Shown: positions 1 to 7,591 of the stretch, piece by piece
Numbering within the stretch: the first letter of the stretch is position 1
How the letters are laid out: the number at the start of each line of letters is the position of its first letter
NCBI GenBank assembly: GCA_903913645.1
Contig: CAIWMA010000276.1
Location: forward strand, 1-48,118
Reading direction: 5' to 3'
DNA from: an uncultured Bacteroidales bacterium
GTDB lineage: Bacteria > Bacteroidota > Bacteroidia > Bacteroidales > UBA4417
Length of the DNA: 48,118 nucleotides
Notes under the pieces: model-generated
Told to the model about the DNA's origin: nothing
What the model saw: the letters and a program-made list of their open reading frames with translations, nothing else
Databases searched by the model: none
Position numbers and translations under genes: made by a program

Positions 1-86
1 CCACCTCTTCCCATTCCGAACAGAGTAGTTAAGCCCGCCTGCGCAGATGGTACTGAATCAAATCGGGAGAGTATGTCGCCGCCGAA
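1..86 (+). rRNA. rrf: 5S ribosomal RNA, 3' part (5' end outside window)
   Basis: The window opens inside a 5S rRNA gene. The string CCGAACAGAGTAGTTAAGCC is the conserved loop/helix region of bacterial 5S rRNA, and GGGAGAGTATGTCGCCGCC is the usual 3' section. About 30 bases of the 5' end are missing. A strong terminator follows at once, so this is the last gene of an rRNA operon lying to the left. The exact 3' end is estimated to within a few bases. Confidence 0.93.
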
Positions 87-93
87 TTTTATT

Positions 94-130
94 AAAACCC
101 TGCTCCGAAAGGTAGCAGGGTTTTTTTTTG
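94..130 (+). terminator. Intrinsic terminator of the rRNA operon
   Basis: AAAACCCTGCT pairs perfectly with AGCAGGGTTTT across a short loop, and the right arm runs straight into a run of T residues. It lies a few bases after the 5S end, as expected for the end of an rRNA transcript. Confidence 0.92.
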
Positions 131-294
131 ACCCGATTTCTGGGGTAATTGTACAATACTCACTTTTTATACTAAATCGAAATTTCTAAATCCACAGGAT
201 AAGGTCCTAAAAAAAATCACTTGACTCTGTTAATTTATTATAAAGCGCTTGCAATGTAGCCATGGAGAATATTCTCCTTTGTCTTATTTTTAAG

Positions 295-302
295 TACTTT
301 TG
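295..302 (+). promoter_or_regulatory. Bacteroidota -7 element upstream of the porin gene
   Basis: TACTTTTG is an exact match to the TAnnTTTG -7 consensus of Bacteroidota housekeeping promoters, 35 bases before the porin ATG. A TTTG lies only 13 bases upstream, closer than the usual 19-22, so the -33 element is uncertain. The rest of the interval 131-337 is AT-rich with no other structure that I can see. Confidence 0.5.
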
Positions 303-337
303 CAAATCAAACTGAATATCGCCAACCTTGCATACGA

Positions 338-2287
338 ATGAGCATGTTACGAATATATTTTATTTTTCTGTTTTCTGTTCTGATCGCTTTAAGTTCGTAT
401 GCACAGCGTTCGGAAGAAGACCAAACTCCTGGTGACGCGAATAACGAAGCATCTAAGAAAGATGTGCATAGTCCTGATTCAGTCTTTGTTAGTTATTTTT
501 CGTTGAATGATCAGGGCGCTTATACCAGGACTGCTGTTTCAAAGCCACTCTATCAGTTCCAGGAATATGATGTTGCAAAGCAAAATAACCAGTTTTATGC
601 TAACCTGGGAAATCCAGGTTCTGCATCTAGTCCGCTTCTTTTCAATCTGAAACATTCACCAAACTTTTTATTCAGGTCTGACACATATGAACCATACAGG
701 CTCAAGGATGATAGCATAAAAATTTATATTAGCGAAAGTCCGTTCTCACATGTCAGATACCATATGGGTCCAGGAAAAGAACAAAAACTGGATCTCAATT
801 TCTCGCAGCGAATAGGAAGTGGAATCTATCTCGGACTTAATGCGCGTTTTTCCAATGCACCTGGTATGTATCTGCGTCAGCGGGCTTTTAACGCAGGAAG
901 TACTTTTTATGCTGCTTTTTTATATCCGACTCAACGATATGGCGCTATTTTAACATATAGAACCGATAAAGGAATCAATTATGAAAACGGAGGTCTGACT
1001 GATGTTACAAAATTTACCCAGAATCTTGAGTCAAACAGGAAAGTAATTGAAGTTAACCTTTCGGATGCCATGAACCGTAGTAAGAATAACGGTTTTGTCC
1101 TGCAACAATACTTTAATATATTAAAATCAACAGTCACCCGTAAAATTGATACAACAACAATACTCGTACCCCGAAAGTTTGATGCCGGAAGAATTATCTA
1201 TACGATGCGATATAACCGGACAAGTACCGCATACGAAGACCTCTCTCCACCTTCAGATTTTTATACTTTTTACCCAAGCTATTTTTACGACACAGTTCCA
1301 ATTTTAGACTCTATCCGGATTTCCCATTTCGAGAATTGCTTTGTATATTCCAACGAAGTTCCTGACACACTGGGTAAAAGCTTTCCATTACAGTATTCAT
1401 TCGGTGTCAGGTTTCAGACCGATAAACTTCACCGCAGCACAAACATGCTTGACATATACAGACAGATGGTCCCATTTGGTATGCTTAAAGGTATTATCAG
1501 AAAAAAAACATTCTTCAAAGCCACCGGATTCCTTGTGCTTGGAGGATATAAAAGTGGTGACTACTCTTTAGACGGAAGTTTCTACCAGTTTTTTGGAAAG
1601 CAGAATCATAAAGCATATCTGAACGTTTCGAAAGGGATAATACATCCCGACTTTTATTTTACTAATTACTATACAGACTATTTCAAAACAAAATGGGATA
1701 ATTCTTTTGGTACACAGGATTATTTAAAAGGTGAATTTGGTGCAATTCTTAAAGGCTTCGACCTGAATGCATCCTATACCCGACTGACAAATTATGTTTA
1801 TCTGAATCAAGATATTCTGCCGCAACAATATCACAACGCACTTATTGTACTGGCAGGTCATGTGAGTAAAGAATTCAGGATAAAACACTGGATTACCACT
1901 GTATATGTTGCTGCTCAACAAATTACGCCTGATAGTATACTTCAGCTTCCTGCGCTTATAGGCAAGCTTTCCTTATGCTATGATGTGGTATTATTTAATA
2001 AAGCTCTTCATTCCCAGATTGGAATCAGCGGTTCGTATTACTCTCAATGGTATCAGGATGCCTATATGCCAGCTTTAGGTGCATTTTACAGACAAAACAA
2101 CTATTTATCAGGAAACTATCCTTACCTGGATGTATTTATTAATCTGAATATAAAAAGGGCCCGCCTTTTTGCAAAGTACGAGCACTTTAATTCAAGCCTG
2201 ATGGGCTATAACTATATGCTTGTTCCTGACTATCCCCAGGCTGATGCCGCTTTTAAGTTCGGCATATCGTGGTTGTTTTTTGACTAA
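338..2287 (+). CDS. Putative outer-membrane porin (Bacteroidota 'putative porin' family)
   Basis: This 649-residue protein starts with a clear signal peptide: a hydrophobic stretch at about residues 5-21 ending SYAQ. Its body is rich in aromatic and alternating-polarity segments and ends in an aromatic motif (SWLFFD), as beta-barrel outer-membrane proteins do. It resembles the Bacteroidota 'putative porin' family (PF14121 type), whose members are predicted barrels of 600-700 residues; the substrate is unknown. ATG at 338 fits the promoter; an in-frame ATG two codons later is equally possible. Its stop overlaps the convergent RNA methyltransferase gene by four bases, so the two share a 3' boundary with no room for separate terminators. 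The family call is recognition by overall character, without a search. Confidence 0.7.
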   Translation: MSMLRIYFIFLFSVLIALSSYAQRSEEDQTPGDANNEASKKDVHSPDSVFVSYFSLNDQGAYTRTAVSKPLYQFQEYDVAKQNNQFYANLGNPGSASSPLLFNLKHSPNFLFRSDTYEPYRLKDDSIKIYISESPFSHVRYHMGPGKEQKLDLNFSQRIGSGIYLGLNARFSNAPGMYLRQRAFNAGSTFYAAFLYPTQRYGAILTYRTDKGINYENGGLTDVTKFTQNLESNRKVIEVNLSDAMNRSKNNGFVLQQYFNILKSTVTRKIDTTTILVPRKFDAGRIIYTMRYNRTSTAYEDLSPPSDFYTFYPSYFYDTVPILDSIRISHFENCFVYSNEVPDTLGKSFPLQYSFGVRFQTDKLHRSTNMLDIYRQMVPFGMLKGIIRKKTFFKATGFLVLGGYKSGDYSLDGSFYQFFGKQNHKAYLNVSKGIIHPDFYFTNYYTDYFKTKWDNSFGTQDYLKGEFGAILKGFDLNASYTRLTNYVYLNQDILPQQYHNALIVLAGHVSKEFRIKHWITTVYVAAQQITPDSILQLPALIGKLSLCYDVVLFNKALHSQIGISGSYYSQWYQDAYMPALGAFYRQNNYLSGNYPYLDVFINLNIKRARLFAKYEHFNSSLMGYNYMLVPDYPQADAAFKFGISWLFFD

Positions 2288-3093
2288 CCGCGGGCTTGCT
2301 CCCGCTGACGCACAGCTTCAAAAACCAGCACAGCCGCCGAAGTAGATACATTCATTGAATCGGCAATACCTTTCATCGGAATAATAATCTGACTATCTGA
2401 TGTATAAAGCCATTCATTACTTAATCCTGTTGCTTCTGTTCCCATAACTATAGCAGTAGGTCCACAAAAATTCATATTGTGATAAACTAATGCTTTTTCG
2501 GTGAGTGCTGCAGCGTAGATTTTGATCTTATTAATTTTAAGCCATTCTATTGCATCTTTAGATGTGCACGTAACAACTTGTCTAGTAAAAATACATCCTA
2601 CAGCAGATCGGATTGCGTTTGGATTATAAATGTCAGTAAGAGGGTCACAAACTATAACGGCGTCAATTCCGGCAGCATCGGCAGTCCGCATAATGGCTCC
2701 AAGGTTTCCTGGTTTTTCAACAGACTCAAGAATCAGAATCAGTGGATTAACACTTAATTTCAAATCATTAAGTTTCAGATTTTGCTTTTCAGCAAGAGCT
2801 ACAAGGCCATCTGATCCTTCTCGGTAGGCAATTCGGGCAAATGCCTCTTTTCCTACTTCGAATACCAGCATTCCGATTTCAATATTCGAAAATTCCTTCA
2901 CCCTACACTGCTTGTCGATTTCGGGACAAACGTACAATTCCCTGATTTCAATTCCGGAAACCATCGCCCTGCTTATCTCACGGTATCCTTCAATAACAAA
3001 GAGGTTCTGAATATGTCGCTCTCGGCTGTTAGCCTGTAATTTAAGAATGTTCTTTATACGGGAATTTGCTGGGGAAATAATCGGATCAGTCAT
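2284..3093 (-). CDS. SpoU/TrmH-family RNA 2'-O-methyltransferase
   Basis: This 269-residue protein has the two-part structure of SpoU (SPOUT) methyltransferases. An N-terminal substrate-binding domain begins SPANSRIKNILKL and contains FVIEGYREI. The C-terminal knotted domain has motif 1 (EKPGNLGAIMRTADAAG, about residues 125-141), motif 2 (IVMGTEATGLSNEW, about 214-227) and motif 3 (IPMKGIADSMNVSTSAAV, about 236-253). The family transfers methyl from S-adenosylmethionine to a ribose 2'-OH in 23S rRNA or tRNA; the target nucleotide cannot be read from sequence. The gene is convergent with the porin. A TACCTTTG element lies 20 bases upstream of its start. The length is normal and all motifs are intact. 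Confidence 0.9.
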   Translation of the reverse strand: MTDPIISPANSRIKNILKLQANSRERHIQNLFVIEGYREISRAMVSGIEIRELYVCPEIDKQCRVKEFSNIEIGMLVFEVGKEAFARIAYREGSDGLVALAEKQNLKLNDLKLSVNPLILILESVEKPGNLGAIMRTADAAGIDAVIVCDPLTDIYNPNAIRSAVGCIFTRQVVTCTSKDAIEWLKINKIKIYAAALTEKALVYHNMNFCGPTAIVMGTEATGLSNEWLYTSDSQIIIPMKGIADSMNVSTSAAVLVFEAVRQREQARG

Positions 3094-3112
3094 TGATTTT
3101 AATTATAAGTTT

Positions 3113-3120
3113 CAAAGGTA
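3113..3120 (-). promoter_or_regulatory. -7 element for the RNA methyltransferase gene
   Basis: On the minus strand the sequence reads TACCTTTG, an exact TAnnTTTG match, 20 bases upstream of the methyltransferase ATG. I see no convincing -33 TTTG at the expected distance. Confidence 0.5.
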
Positions 3121-3153
3121 AAGATTTGCCGTATTGTTTGAGATTTTAAAACA

Positions 3154-3208
3154 AAACAATTCTAGCTGAAACACTATCTTCGTTGTTGAATATTACATAG
3201 AATTGTTT
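3154..3208. repeat. Inverted-repeat element 1 (11-bp arms, 33-base spacer)
   Basis: AAACAATTCTA (3154-3164) and TAGAATTGTTT (3198-3208) are perfect reverse complements. With flanks, the left arm reads AACAATTCTAGCT and the right arm ACATAGAATTGTT. Both 13-mers recur in the element at 20513-20564, in the opposite order. The element sits between the divergent methyltransferase and WlbA-like genes. Function is unknown: an operator, a recombination site or an intergenic repeat family are all possible. Confidence 0.7.
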
Positions 3209-3294
3209 CGGGAAGCTTTACTCATATTGATCGAAATCTATATTTATAAACGAATTAGTAAGTGTGGAGCAGCAAAGAAAATAAGTAAAAAGCG

Positions 3295-3302
3295 TATCTT
3301 TG
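3295..3302 (+). promoter_or_regulatory. -7 element for the sugar-nucleotide operon
   Basis: TATCTTTG followed by CA is an exact TAnnTTTG match, 40 bases before the WlbA-like start codon. This probably starts the transcript carrying the oxidase, gmd and fcl. The -33 element is not obvious. Confidence 0.6.
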
Positions 3303-3341
3303 CAGTAACAACAATATAAATAAATTAGTATAATCATAATT

Positions 3342-4256
3342 ATGTCAGATCACCCTTTGAATTTCGGGCTTATAGGCGCAGGCGGATACATCGCCCCCAG
3401 GCATATGAAAGCAATTAAGGAAACCGGGAATAAGCTCGTTGCTGCCCTCGACCGTTACGATGGGGTTGGTATTATGGACAGTTACTTCCCTGATGCAAAT
3501 TTCTTTACTGAACCTGAACGTTTCGACAGGCACCTTGATAAACTTCGCCGCAAAGGTCCTGGATTTAAAATAGACTATGTGAGTATTTGCTCGCCTAATT
3601 ACCTTCACGACGCTCATATGAGACTCGCTATGCGCAACGAAGCACATGCCATTTGTGAAAAGCCTTTGGTTCTCAACCCGTGGAATCTGGATGCGTTATC
3701 TGAACTTGAAGAGGAAACTGGAAAGCGGATTTTCACGATATTGCAACTGCGTCTTCATCCTGCAATTATTGCTTTACGCGAAAAAATAGCGAATGGTCCG
3801 GCAGGTAAGGTTTATGATGTGAAACTTAATTACATTACAAGCCGAGGGAAATGGTACCACATCTCCTGGAAAGGAGACCTGGCACATTCAGGAGGTATTG
3901 CCACCAATATTGGTATTCACTTTTTCGATATGCTTACCTGGATTTTTGGTGATGTGAATGAAAATGTCGTCAAATTACATGAAAGCGATCAGGCTGCAGG
4001 TTTCCTTAAACTTGATAAAGCTAAAGTCGACTGGCATCTGAGTATTAATGCAGATCATTTGCCGGCACAAGCTAAAGAACAGGGCAAACGTACCTATCGT
4101 TCCATAACCGTTGATGGTGAAGAGGTTGAATTCAGTGAAGGTTTCACTGATCTGCATACCCGGAGCTATGAACAAATACTGGCAGGAAATGGTTTTGGAC
4201 TTGAAGATGCGCGTAAAAGTATAATAATTGCGCAAGGTATCCGAAAACAGATTTAA
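3342..4256 (+). CDS. wlbA: Gfo/Idh/MocA oxidoreductase, WlbA/WbpB-type UDP-GlcNAcA 3-dehydrogenase
   Basis: This 304-residue enzyme has an N-terminal Rossmann dinucleotide fold (GLIGAGGYIAPRHMKAIKET, residues 9-28) and the Gfo/Idh/MocA signature ICEKPL near residue 105. It also has long stretches typical of WlbA/WbpB: DYVSICSPNYLHDAHM, ILQLRLHPAIIAL, TNIGIHFFDMLTWIFG and EFSEGFTDLHTRSYEQIL. That family oxidises C3 of UDP-N-acetyl-glucosaminuronic acid on the way to 2,3-diamino-uronic acids in LPS and capsule. Known members run to about 315 residues, so this one is slightly short at the C terminus but complete. It begins the gene block with gmd and fcl, and a 6-dehydrogenase that could supply its substrate lies 3.3 kb downstream. 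The WbpE-like aminotransferase and WbpD-like acetyltransferase of the pathway are not in this window. Confidence 0.85.
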   Translation: MSDHPLNFGLIGAGGYIAPRHMKAIKETGNKLVAALDRYDGVGIMDSYFPDANFFTEPERFDRHLDKLRRKGPGFKIDYVSICSPNYLHDAHMRLAMRNEAHAICEKPLVLNPWNLDALSELEEETGKRIFTILQLRLHPAIIALREKIANGPAGKVYDVKLNYITSRGKWYHISWKGDLAHSGGIATNIGIHFFDMLTWIFGDVNENVVKLHESDQAAGFLKLDKAKVDWHLSINADHLPAQAKEQGKRTYRSITVDGEEVEFSEGFTDLHTRSYEQILAGNGFGLEDARKSIIIAQGIRKQI

Positions 4257-4345
4257 ATTCAATTGGCAGATTTATTCTTTATCCCGAATAATATATTTAT
4301 TTAGGATCAATTAATTAACAAGACATACCTTTTAATTTAAAGTAT

Positions 4346-5458
4346 ATGAAAACTGCTTTAATTACCGGCATAACAGGACAGGATGGAGCGTACCTGGCTG
4401 AATTTCTACTCAAAAAGGGGTATGAAGTTCATGGACTGAAACGCCGAAGTTCACTTTTTAACACCGATCGTATTGATCATTTATATCAGGATCCGCATGC
4501 GGAGAAAAGAAATTTCTTTCTTCACTATGGTGATATGACTGACTCGTCGAACTTAATACGCCTTGTGCAGGAAACACAACCTGACGAGGTATATAACCTG
4601 GCCGCCATGTCGCATGTGAAAGTAAGTTTCGATACATCGGAATATACTGCAAATGCAGATGGCATAGGTACGCTAAGACTTTTGGAAGCTATTAGGCTTT
4701 TGGGGATGACGAAAAAAACCCGTTTCTACCAGGCTTCTACCAGCGAACTTTATGGTTTGGTGCAGGAAGTTCCTCAAAGTGAACGTACGCCATTTTATCC
4801 ACGCAGTCCGTATGCTGTGGCAAAATTATATGCCTACTGGATTACTGTAAACTACCGTGAAGCTTATGATATGTTTGCCTGTAATGGAATTCTGTTCAAT
4901 CACGAATCACCTATCCGGGGCGAAACTTTTGTTACACGAAAAATAACGATGGCTGTTGCCCGCATCGCACTCGGTATGCAGCAAAATCTTTTCCTTGGAA
5001 ACCTTACTGCCAAGCGCGACTGGGGTCATGCCAAGGACTATGTTCGGGCAATGTATCTCATGCTACAACAAGATAGTCCTGAAGATTTTGTAATCGCAAC
5101 TGGTGTTACCACCATGGTGAAAGATTTCGTACAGCTGGCTTTTGCCGAAGCCGGTATCGAAGTTGAGTTTAATGGAGAAGGCCTGAACGAAAAAGGTGTA
5201 GTTGTTTCCTGTCGGAATAATGATCATATGATTGCCCCCGGAACCGTTGTTGTTCAGGTAGATCCTGCATATTTCAGACCTACAGAGGTTGATTTACTTC
5301 TCGGTGATCCTACAAAAGCCAATATGAAACTGGGATGGAAACCTGAACACAACCTGGCATCACTGGTTAAAGATATGATAGAAAATGATCTTAAGCTTGC
5401 CAGGAAAGAGAAATACCTCAAAGATGGGGGATTCCGGGTTATGAATTACTTTGAATAA
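4346..5458 (+). CDS. gmd: GDP-mannose 4,6-dehydratase
   Basis: This 370-residue extended short-chain dehydrogenase converts GDP-D-mannose to GDP-4-keto-6-deoxymannose, the first step to GDP-L-fucose. Visible features are the NADP-binding [15 protein letters not shown] at the N terminus; [17 protein letters not shown], which is highly typical of Gmd; the catalytic [22 protein letters not shown] with the Tyr-x-x-x-Lys pair near 158-162; and [16 protein letters not shown]. The length matches the family (about 373). It lies 89 bases after the oxidase gene and 17 bases before fcl, so it is almost certainly cotranscribed with fcl. Confidence 0.97.
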   Translation: MKTALITGITGQDGAYLAEFLLKKGYEVHGLKRRSSLFNTDRIDHLYQDPHAEKRNFFLHYGDMTDSSNLIRLVQETQPDEVYNLAAMSHVKVSFDTSEYTANADGIGTLRLLEAIRLLGMTKKTRFYQASTSELYGLVQEVPQSERTPFYPRSPYAVAKLYAYWITVNYREAYDMFACNGILFNHESPIRGETFVTRKITMAVARIALGMQQNLFLGNLTAKRDWGHAKDYVRAMYLMLQQDSPEDFVIATGVTTMVKDFVQLAFAEAGIEVEFNGEGLNEKGVVVSCRNNDHMIAPGTVVVQVDPAYFRPTEVDLLLGDPTKANMKLGWKPEHNLASLVKDMIENDLKLARKEKYLKDGGFRVMNYFE

Positions 5459-5475
5459 ATTCGCAGGAAATAAGG

Positions 5476-6561
5476 ATGAAAAAAGATTCCAAAATCTATA
5501 TAGCCGGCCATAAAGGACTGGTAGGAAGTGCTTTACTTAGGAACCTTCAGCAGAAAGGTTATAGCAATTTTGTGCTTCGCACTTTCGAGGAACTTGATCT
5601 GACAGACCAGGTTGCTGTTCATGAATTCTTTGCATCTGAAAAACCTGAGTATATTTTCCTGGCTGCAGCCAAAGTCGGTGGAATTATGGCCAATAATATT
5701 TACCGAGGGCAATTTATAGTCGAAAACCTTCAGATACAGAATAACATCATCCATAATGCCTGGGTGCACGGTGCAAAAAAACTGCTATTCCTTGGAAGTT
5801 CATGCATTTATCCAAAAAATGCGCCTCAGCCGATGAGGGAAGATTATTTGCTTACAGGCGAACTCGAATATACAAATGAACCTTATGCTATTGCTAAAAT
5901 TGCAGGCATAAAAGTCTGCGAAAGCTATAACCTGCAATACGGAACCAACTTTGTTTCTGTGATGCCTACCAACTTATATGGTCCAAACGACAACTTTCAC
6001 CTCAAGAATTCCCACGTACTTCCTGGGATGATGCGGAAAATGTACCTTGCCCATTGCCTGGAAACCAACAATATGGCAGCTATACGCCGCGATTTTGCGA
6101 AACTTGCAGTTGCCGGTGTAGCCGCAGATGCTCCTGAAGAATCAATTCTTGGGTTTTTATCCGAAATTGGTATTGACAGAGACAACCAAGGGAAAGTACG
6201 TATTGGCTTATGGGGAACAGGCACTCCTTTACGCGAGTTTCTGCATGTAACTGATATGGCTGACGCTTGTGTTCATGTGATGGTAAACGTTGATTTTGAA
6301 GATCTCAAACCTGCCGACTCTGCCGAAATCCGTAATACACATATTAATATTGGCTCAGGTAAAGAAGTTACAATCCGACAGCTAGCCGAACTGATACAAA
6401 AGGTCACAGGTTTTGCTGGTGAAATACATTTTGATACATCAAAACCAGACGGAACAATGCGAAAGCTTCTGGATGTGAGCAAGCTAGATAAGTTGGGATG
6501 GAAATGCAAGATTGAACTTGAAGAAGGAGTAAGAAAAGTATTTGAAGAATATCTGAAGTAA
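5476..6561 (+). CDS. fcl: GDP-L-fucose synthase
   Basis: This 361-residue 3,5-epimerase/4-reductase turns GDP-4-keto-6-deoxymannose into GDP-L-fucose. It shows the glycine-rich [16 protein letters not shown], the catalytic [13 protein letters not shown] (Ser and Cys near 109-111), the [10 protein letters not shown] Tyr-x-x-x-Lys pair, [13 protein letters not shown], and [16 protein letters not shown]. It is about 40 residues longer than the E. coli enzyme because of an extra segment around residues 195-235 ([19 protein letters not shown]). I believe longer forms are common in Bacteroidota. The start has a purine-rich AGGAAATAAGG just before ATG. The gene ends a three-gene block; no strong terminator is visible before the next promoter. 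Confidence 0.96.
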   Translation: MKKDSKIYIAGHKGLVGSALLRNLQQKGYSNFVLRTFEELDLTDQVAVHEFFASEKPEYIFLAAAKVGGIMANNIYRGQFIVENLQIQNNIIHNAWVHGAKKLLFLGSSCIYPKNAPQPMREDYLLTGELEYTNEPYAIAKIAGIKVCESYNLQYGTNFVSVMPTNLYGPNDNFHLKNSHVLPGMMRKMYLAHCLETNNMAAIRRDFAKLAVAGVAADAPEESILGFLSEIGIDRDNQGKVRIGLWGTGTPLREFLHVTDMADACVHVMVNVDFEDLKPADSAEIRNTHINIGSGKEVTIRQLAELIQKVTGFAGEIHFDTSKPDGTMRKLLDVSKLDKLGWKCKIELEEGVRKVFEEYLK

Positions 6562-6664
6562 AGTATTTTCATTAAAAATAAAATAGCCTGAAAGCAATCC
6601 TAAAATCAGTGTAAATCATTTAAATGTCTCTGTCGATCAGTTTTTAGATAGTATTTATTAAAAG

Positions 6665-6672
6665 TATCTTTG
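6665..6672 (+). promoter_or_regulatory. -7 element for the upxY-like gene
   Basis: TATCTTTG followed by CA matches TAnnTTTG exactly, 24 bases before the NusG-like start codon. The antiterminator therefore probably has its own promoter, even though it follows fcl on the same strand. Confidence 0.6.
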
Positions 6673-6695
6673 CACTGAAATAAGTTAATTCCTTT

Positions 6696-7208
6696 ATGAT
6701 CACAAAAAATCCTGACGAACCCCGCTGGTATGCAGCATATACAAAGTCGCGTTCCGAGAAAAAGGTACTTTCAAGGCTTACAGAAACAGGTTTCGAAGCA
6801 TATCTCCCCATTCGCCGTAAGAGACATCAATGGAGCGACCGGCTGAAATGGGTTGAAGAACCCCTGATCAGGTCTTATATTTTTATTCATGTAAATGAGC
6901 GCGATTATTACAACGCCATAAATACTCCGGGATTGGTTTGCTATGTTACCTTCGAAGGAAAGGCCGCTCCCATCCCCGACAGACAGATTGACATGTTAAA
7001 AATGTTGCTCAACGAAGGCGCTGAAATTGAAGTGAGTAACGAACGATTTGCAGCGGGACAAAAAATCATAGTTGTTTCAGGAACTTTAGTTGGGATGCAA
7101 GGAGAAATGGTTGAATACCGTGGCAGGAAGAAAGTACTTGTACGCCTGGGTACAACAGGTACTAATATACTAGTTACTGTGAGCCTTGATATAATAGAAA
7201 AAGAGTAG
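6696..7208 (+). CDS. UpxY-like NusG paralogue (transcription antiterminator)
   Basis: This 170-residue protein has a NusG N-terminal domain (WYAAYTKSRSEKKVLSRL, then FEAYLPIRRKRHQW and IRSYIFIHV, residues 11-66) and a C-terminal KOW-like segment (FAAGQKIIVVSGTLVGMQGE, about 114-133). Housekeeping NusG is usually longer and sits beside secE and rplK. This one sits in a sugar-nucleotide locus, the setting of the UpxY/LoaP type of specialised NusG. In Bacteroides, UpxY proteins allow RNA polymerase to read through long capsule operons and are usually encoded first in them. Here the gene follows gmd/fcl and precedes a 383-base leader and a dehydrogenase gene, so its likely target is the downstream transcript. 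Role by family; target by inference. Confidence 0.85.
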   Translation: MITKNPDEPRWYAAYTKSRSEKKVLSRLTETGFEAYLPIRRKRHQWSDRLKWVEEPLIRSYIFIHVNERDYYNAINTPGLVCYVTFEGKAAPIPDRQIDMLKMLLNEGAEIEVSNERFAAGQKIIVVSGTLVGMQGEMVEYRGRKKVLVRLGTTGTNILVTVSLDIIEKE

Positions 7209-7591
7209 CAAATTAATGTTCCAAGATATAAATCAAGGTCAAAAATTTAATGATCACTTTCTATTACTTAATTCAAGTAAAGAAAAATTACGTTCAAACT
7301 GAAATAAATGCATGCCATTAATTAAACAGTGACTATTGGCGGCAAGGTCAATAAATGTAATGGTTGAAAAGCATATTGCAACAGCAGCCAACTATTCAGA
7401 TGAATAATTTGATTAAGCGGTATCAAACAACGAATCTATTTCCCTCTTAATCGATGACGGAGATTAAATCAGTTGCAAATTAAGTTCGATTCACCAGTGA
7501 ATTACTAATTTTTTTTCCTATTATTGTGGATAGAATACACAAATTGATTTTACAAAAAGAAAACAGAATTTAGCGCATTTAACTTTAATTT
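7209..7591 (+). promoter_or_regulatory. Long intergenic leader with two hairpins, between the NusG-like gene and the dehydrogenase
   Basis: There is no ORF of note here. At 7258-7285, TTTCT-a-TTACTT pairs with AAGTAA-AGAAA around a five-base loop: an 11-bp stem with one bulged A. At 7489-7502 ATTCAC-CA-GTGAAT forms a short stem, followed within seven bases by a run of eight or nine T (about 7509-7517), which resembles a weak terminator or attenuator. No clear TAnnTTTG element precedes the dehydrogenase. A leader with a terminator-like hairpin just after an antiterminator gene fits NusG-dependent readthrough, but this is inference. Confidence 0.4.

Noticed and set aside
3154-3208. Classic invertible promoter like those of Bacteroides capsule loci
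   Set aside because: Those inverted repeats flank roughly 100-200 bp with a full promoter. Here the spacers are 30-33 bases, too short for the known type, so I report only the inverted-repeat element.
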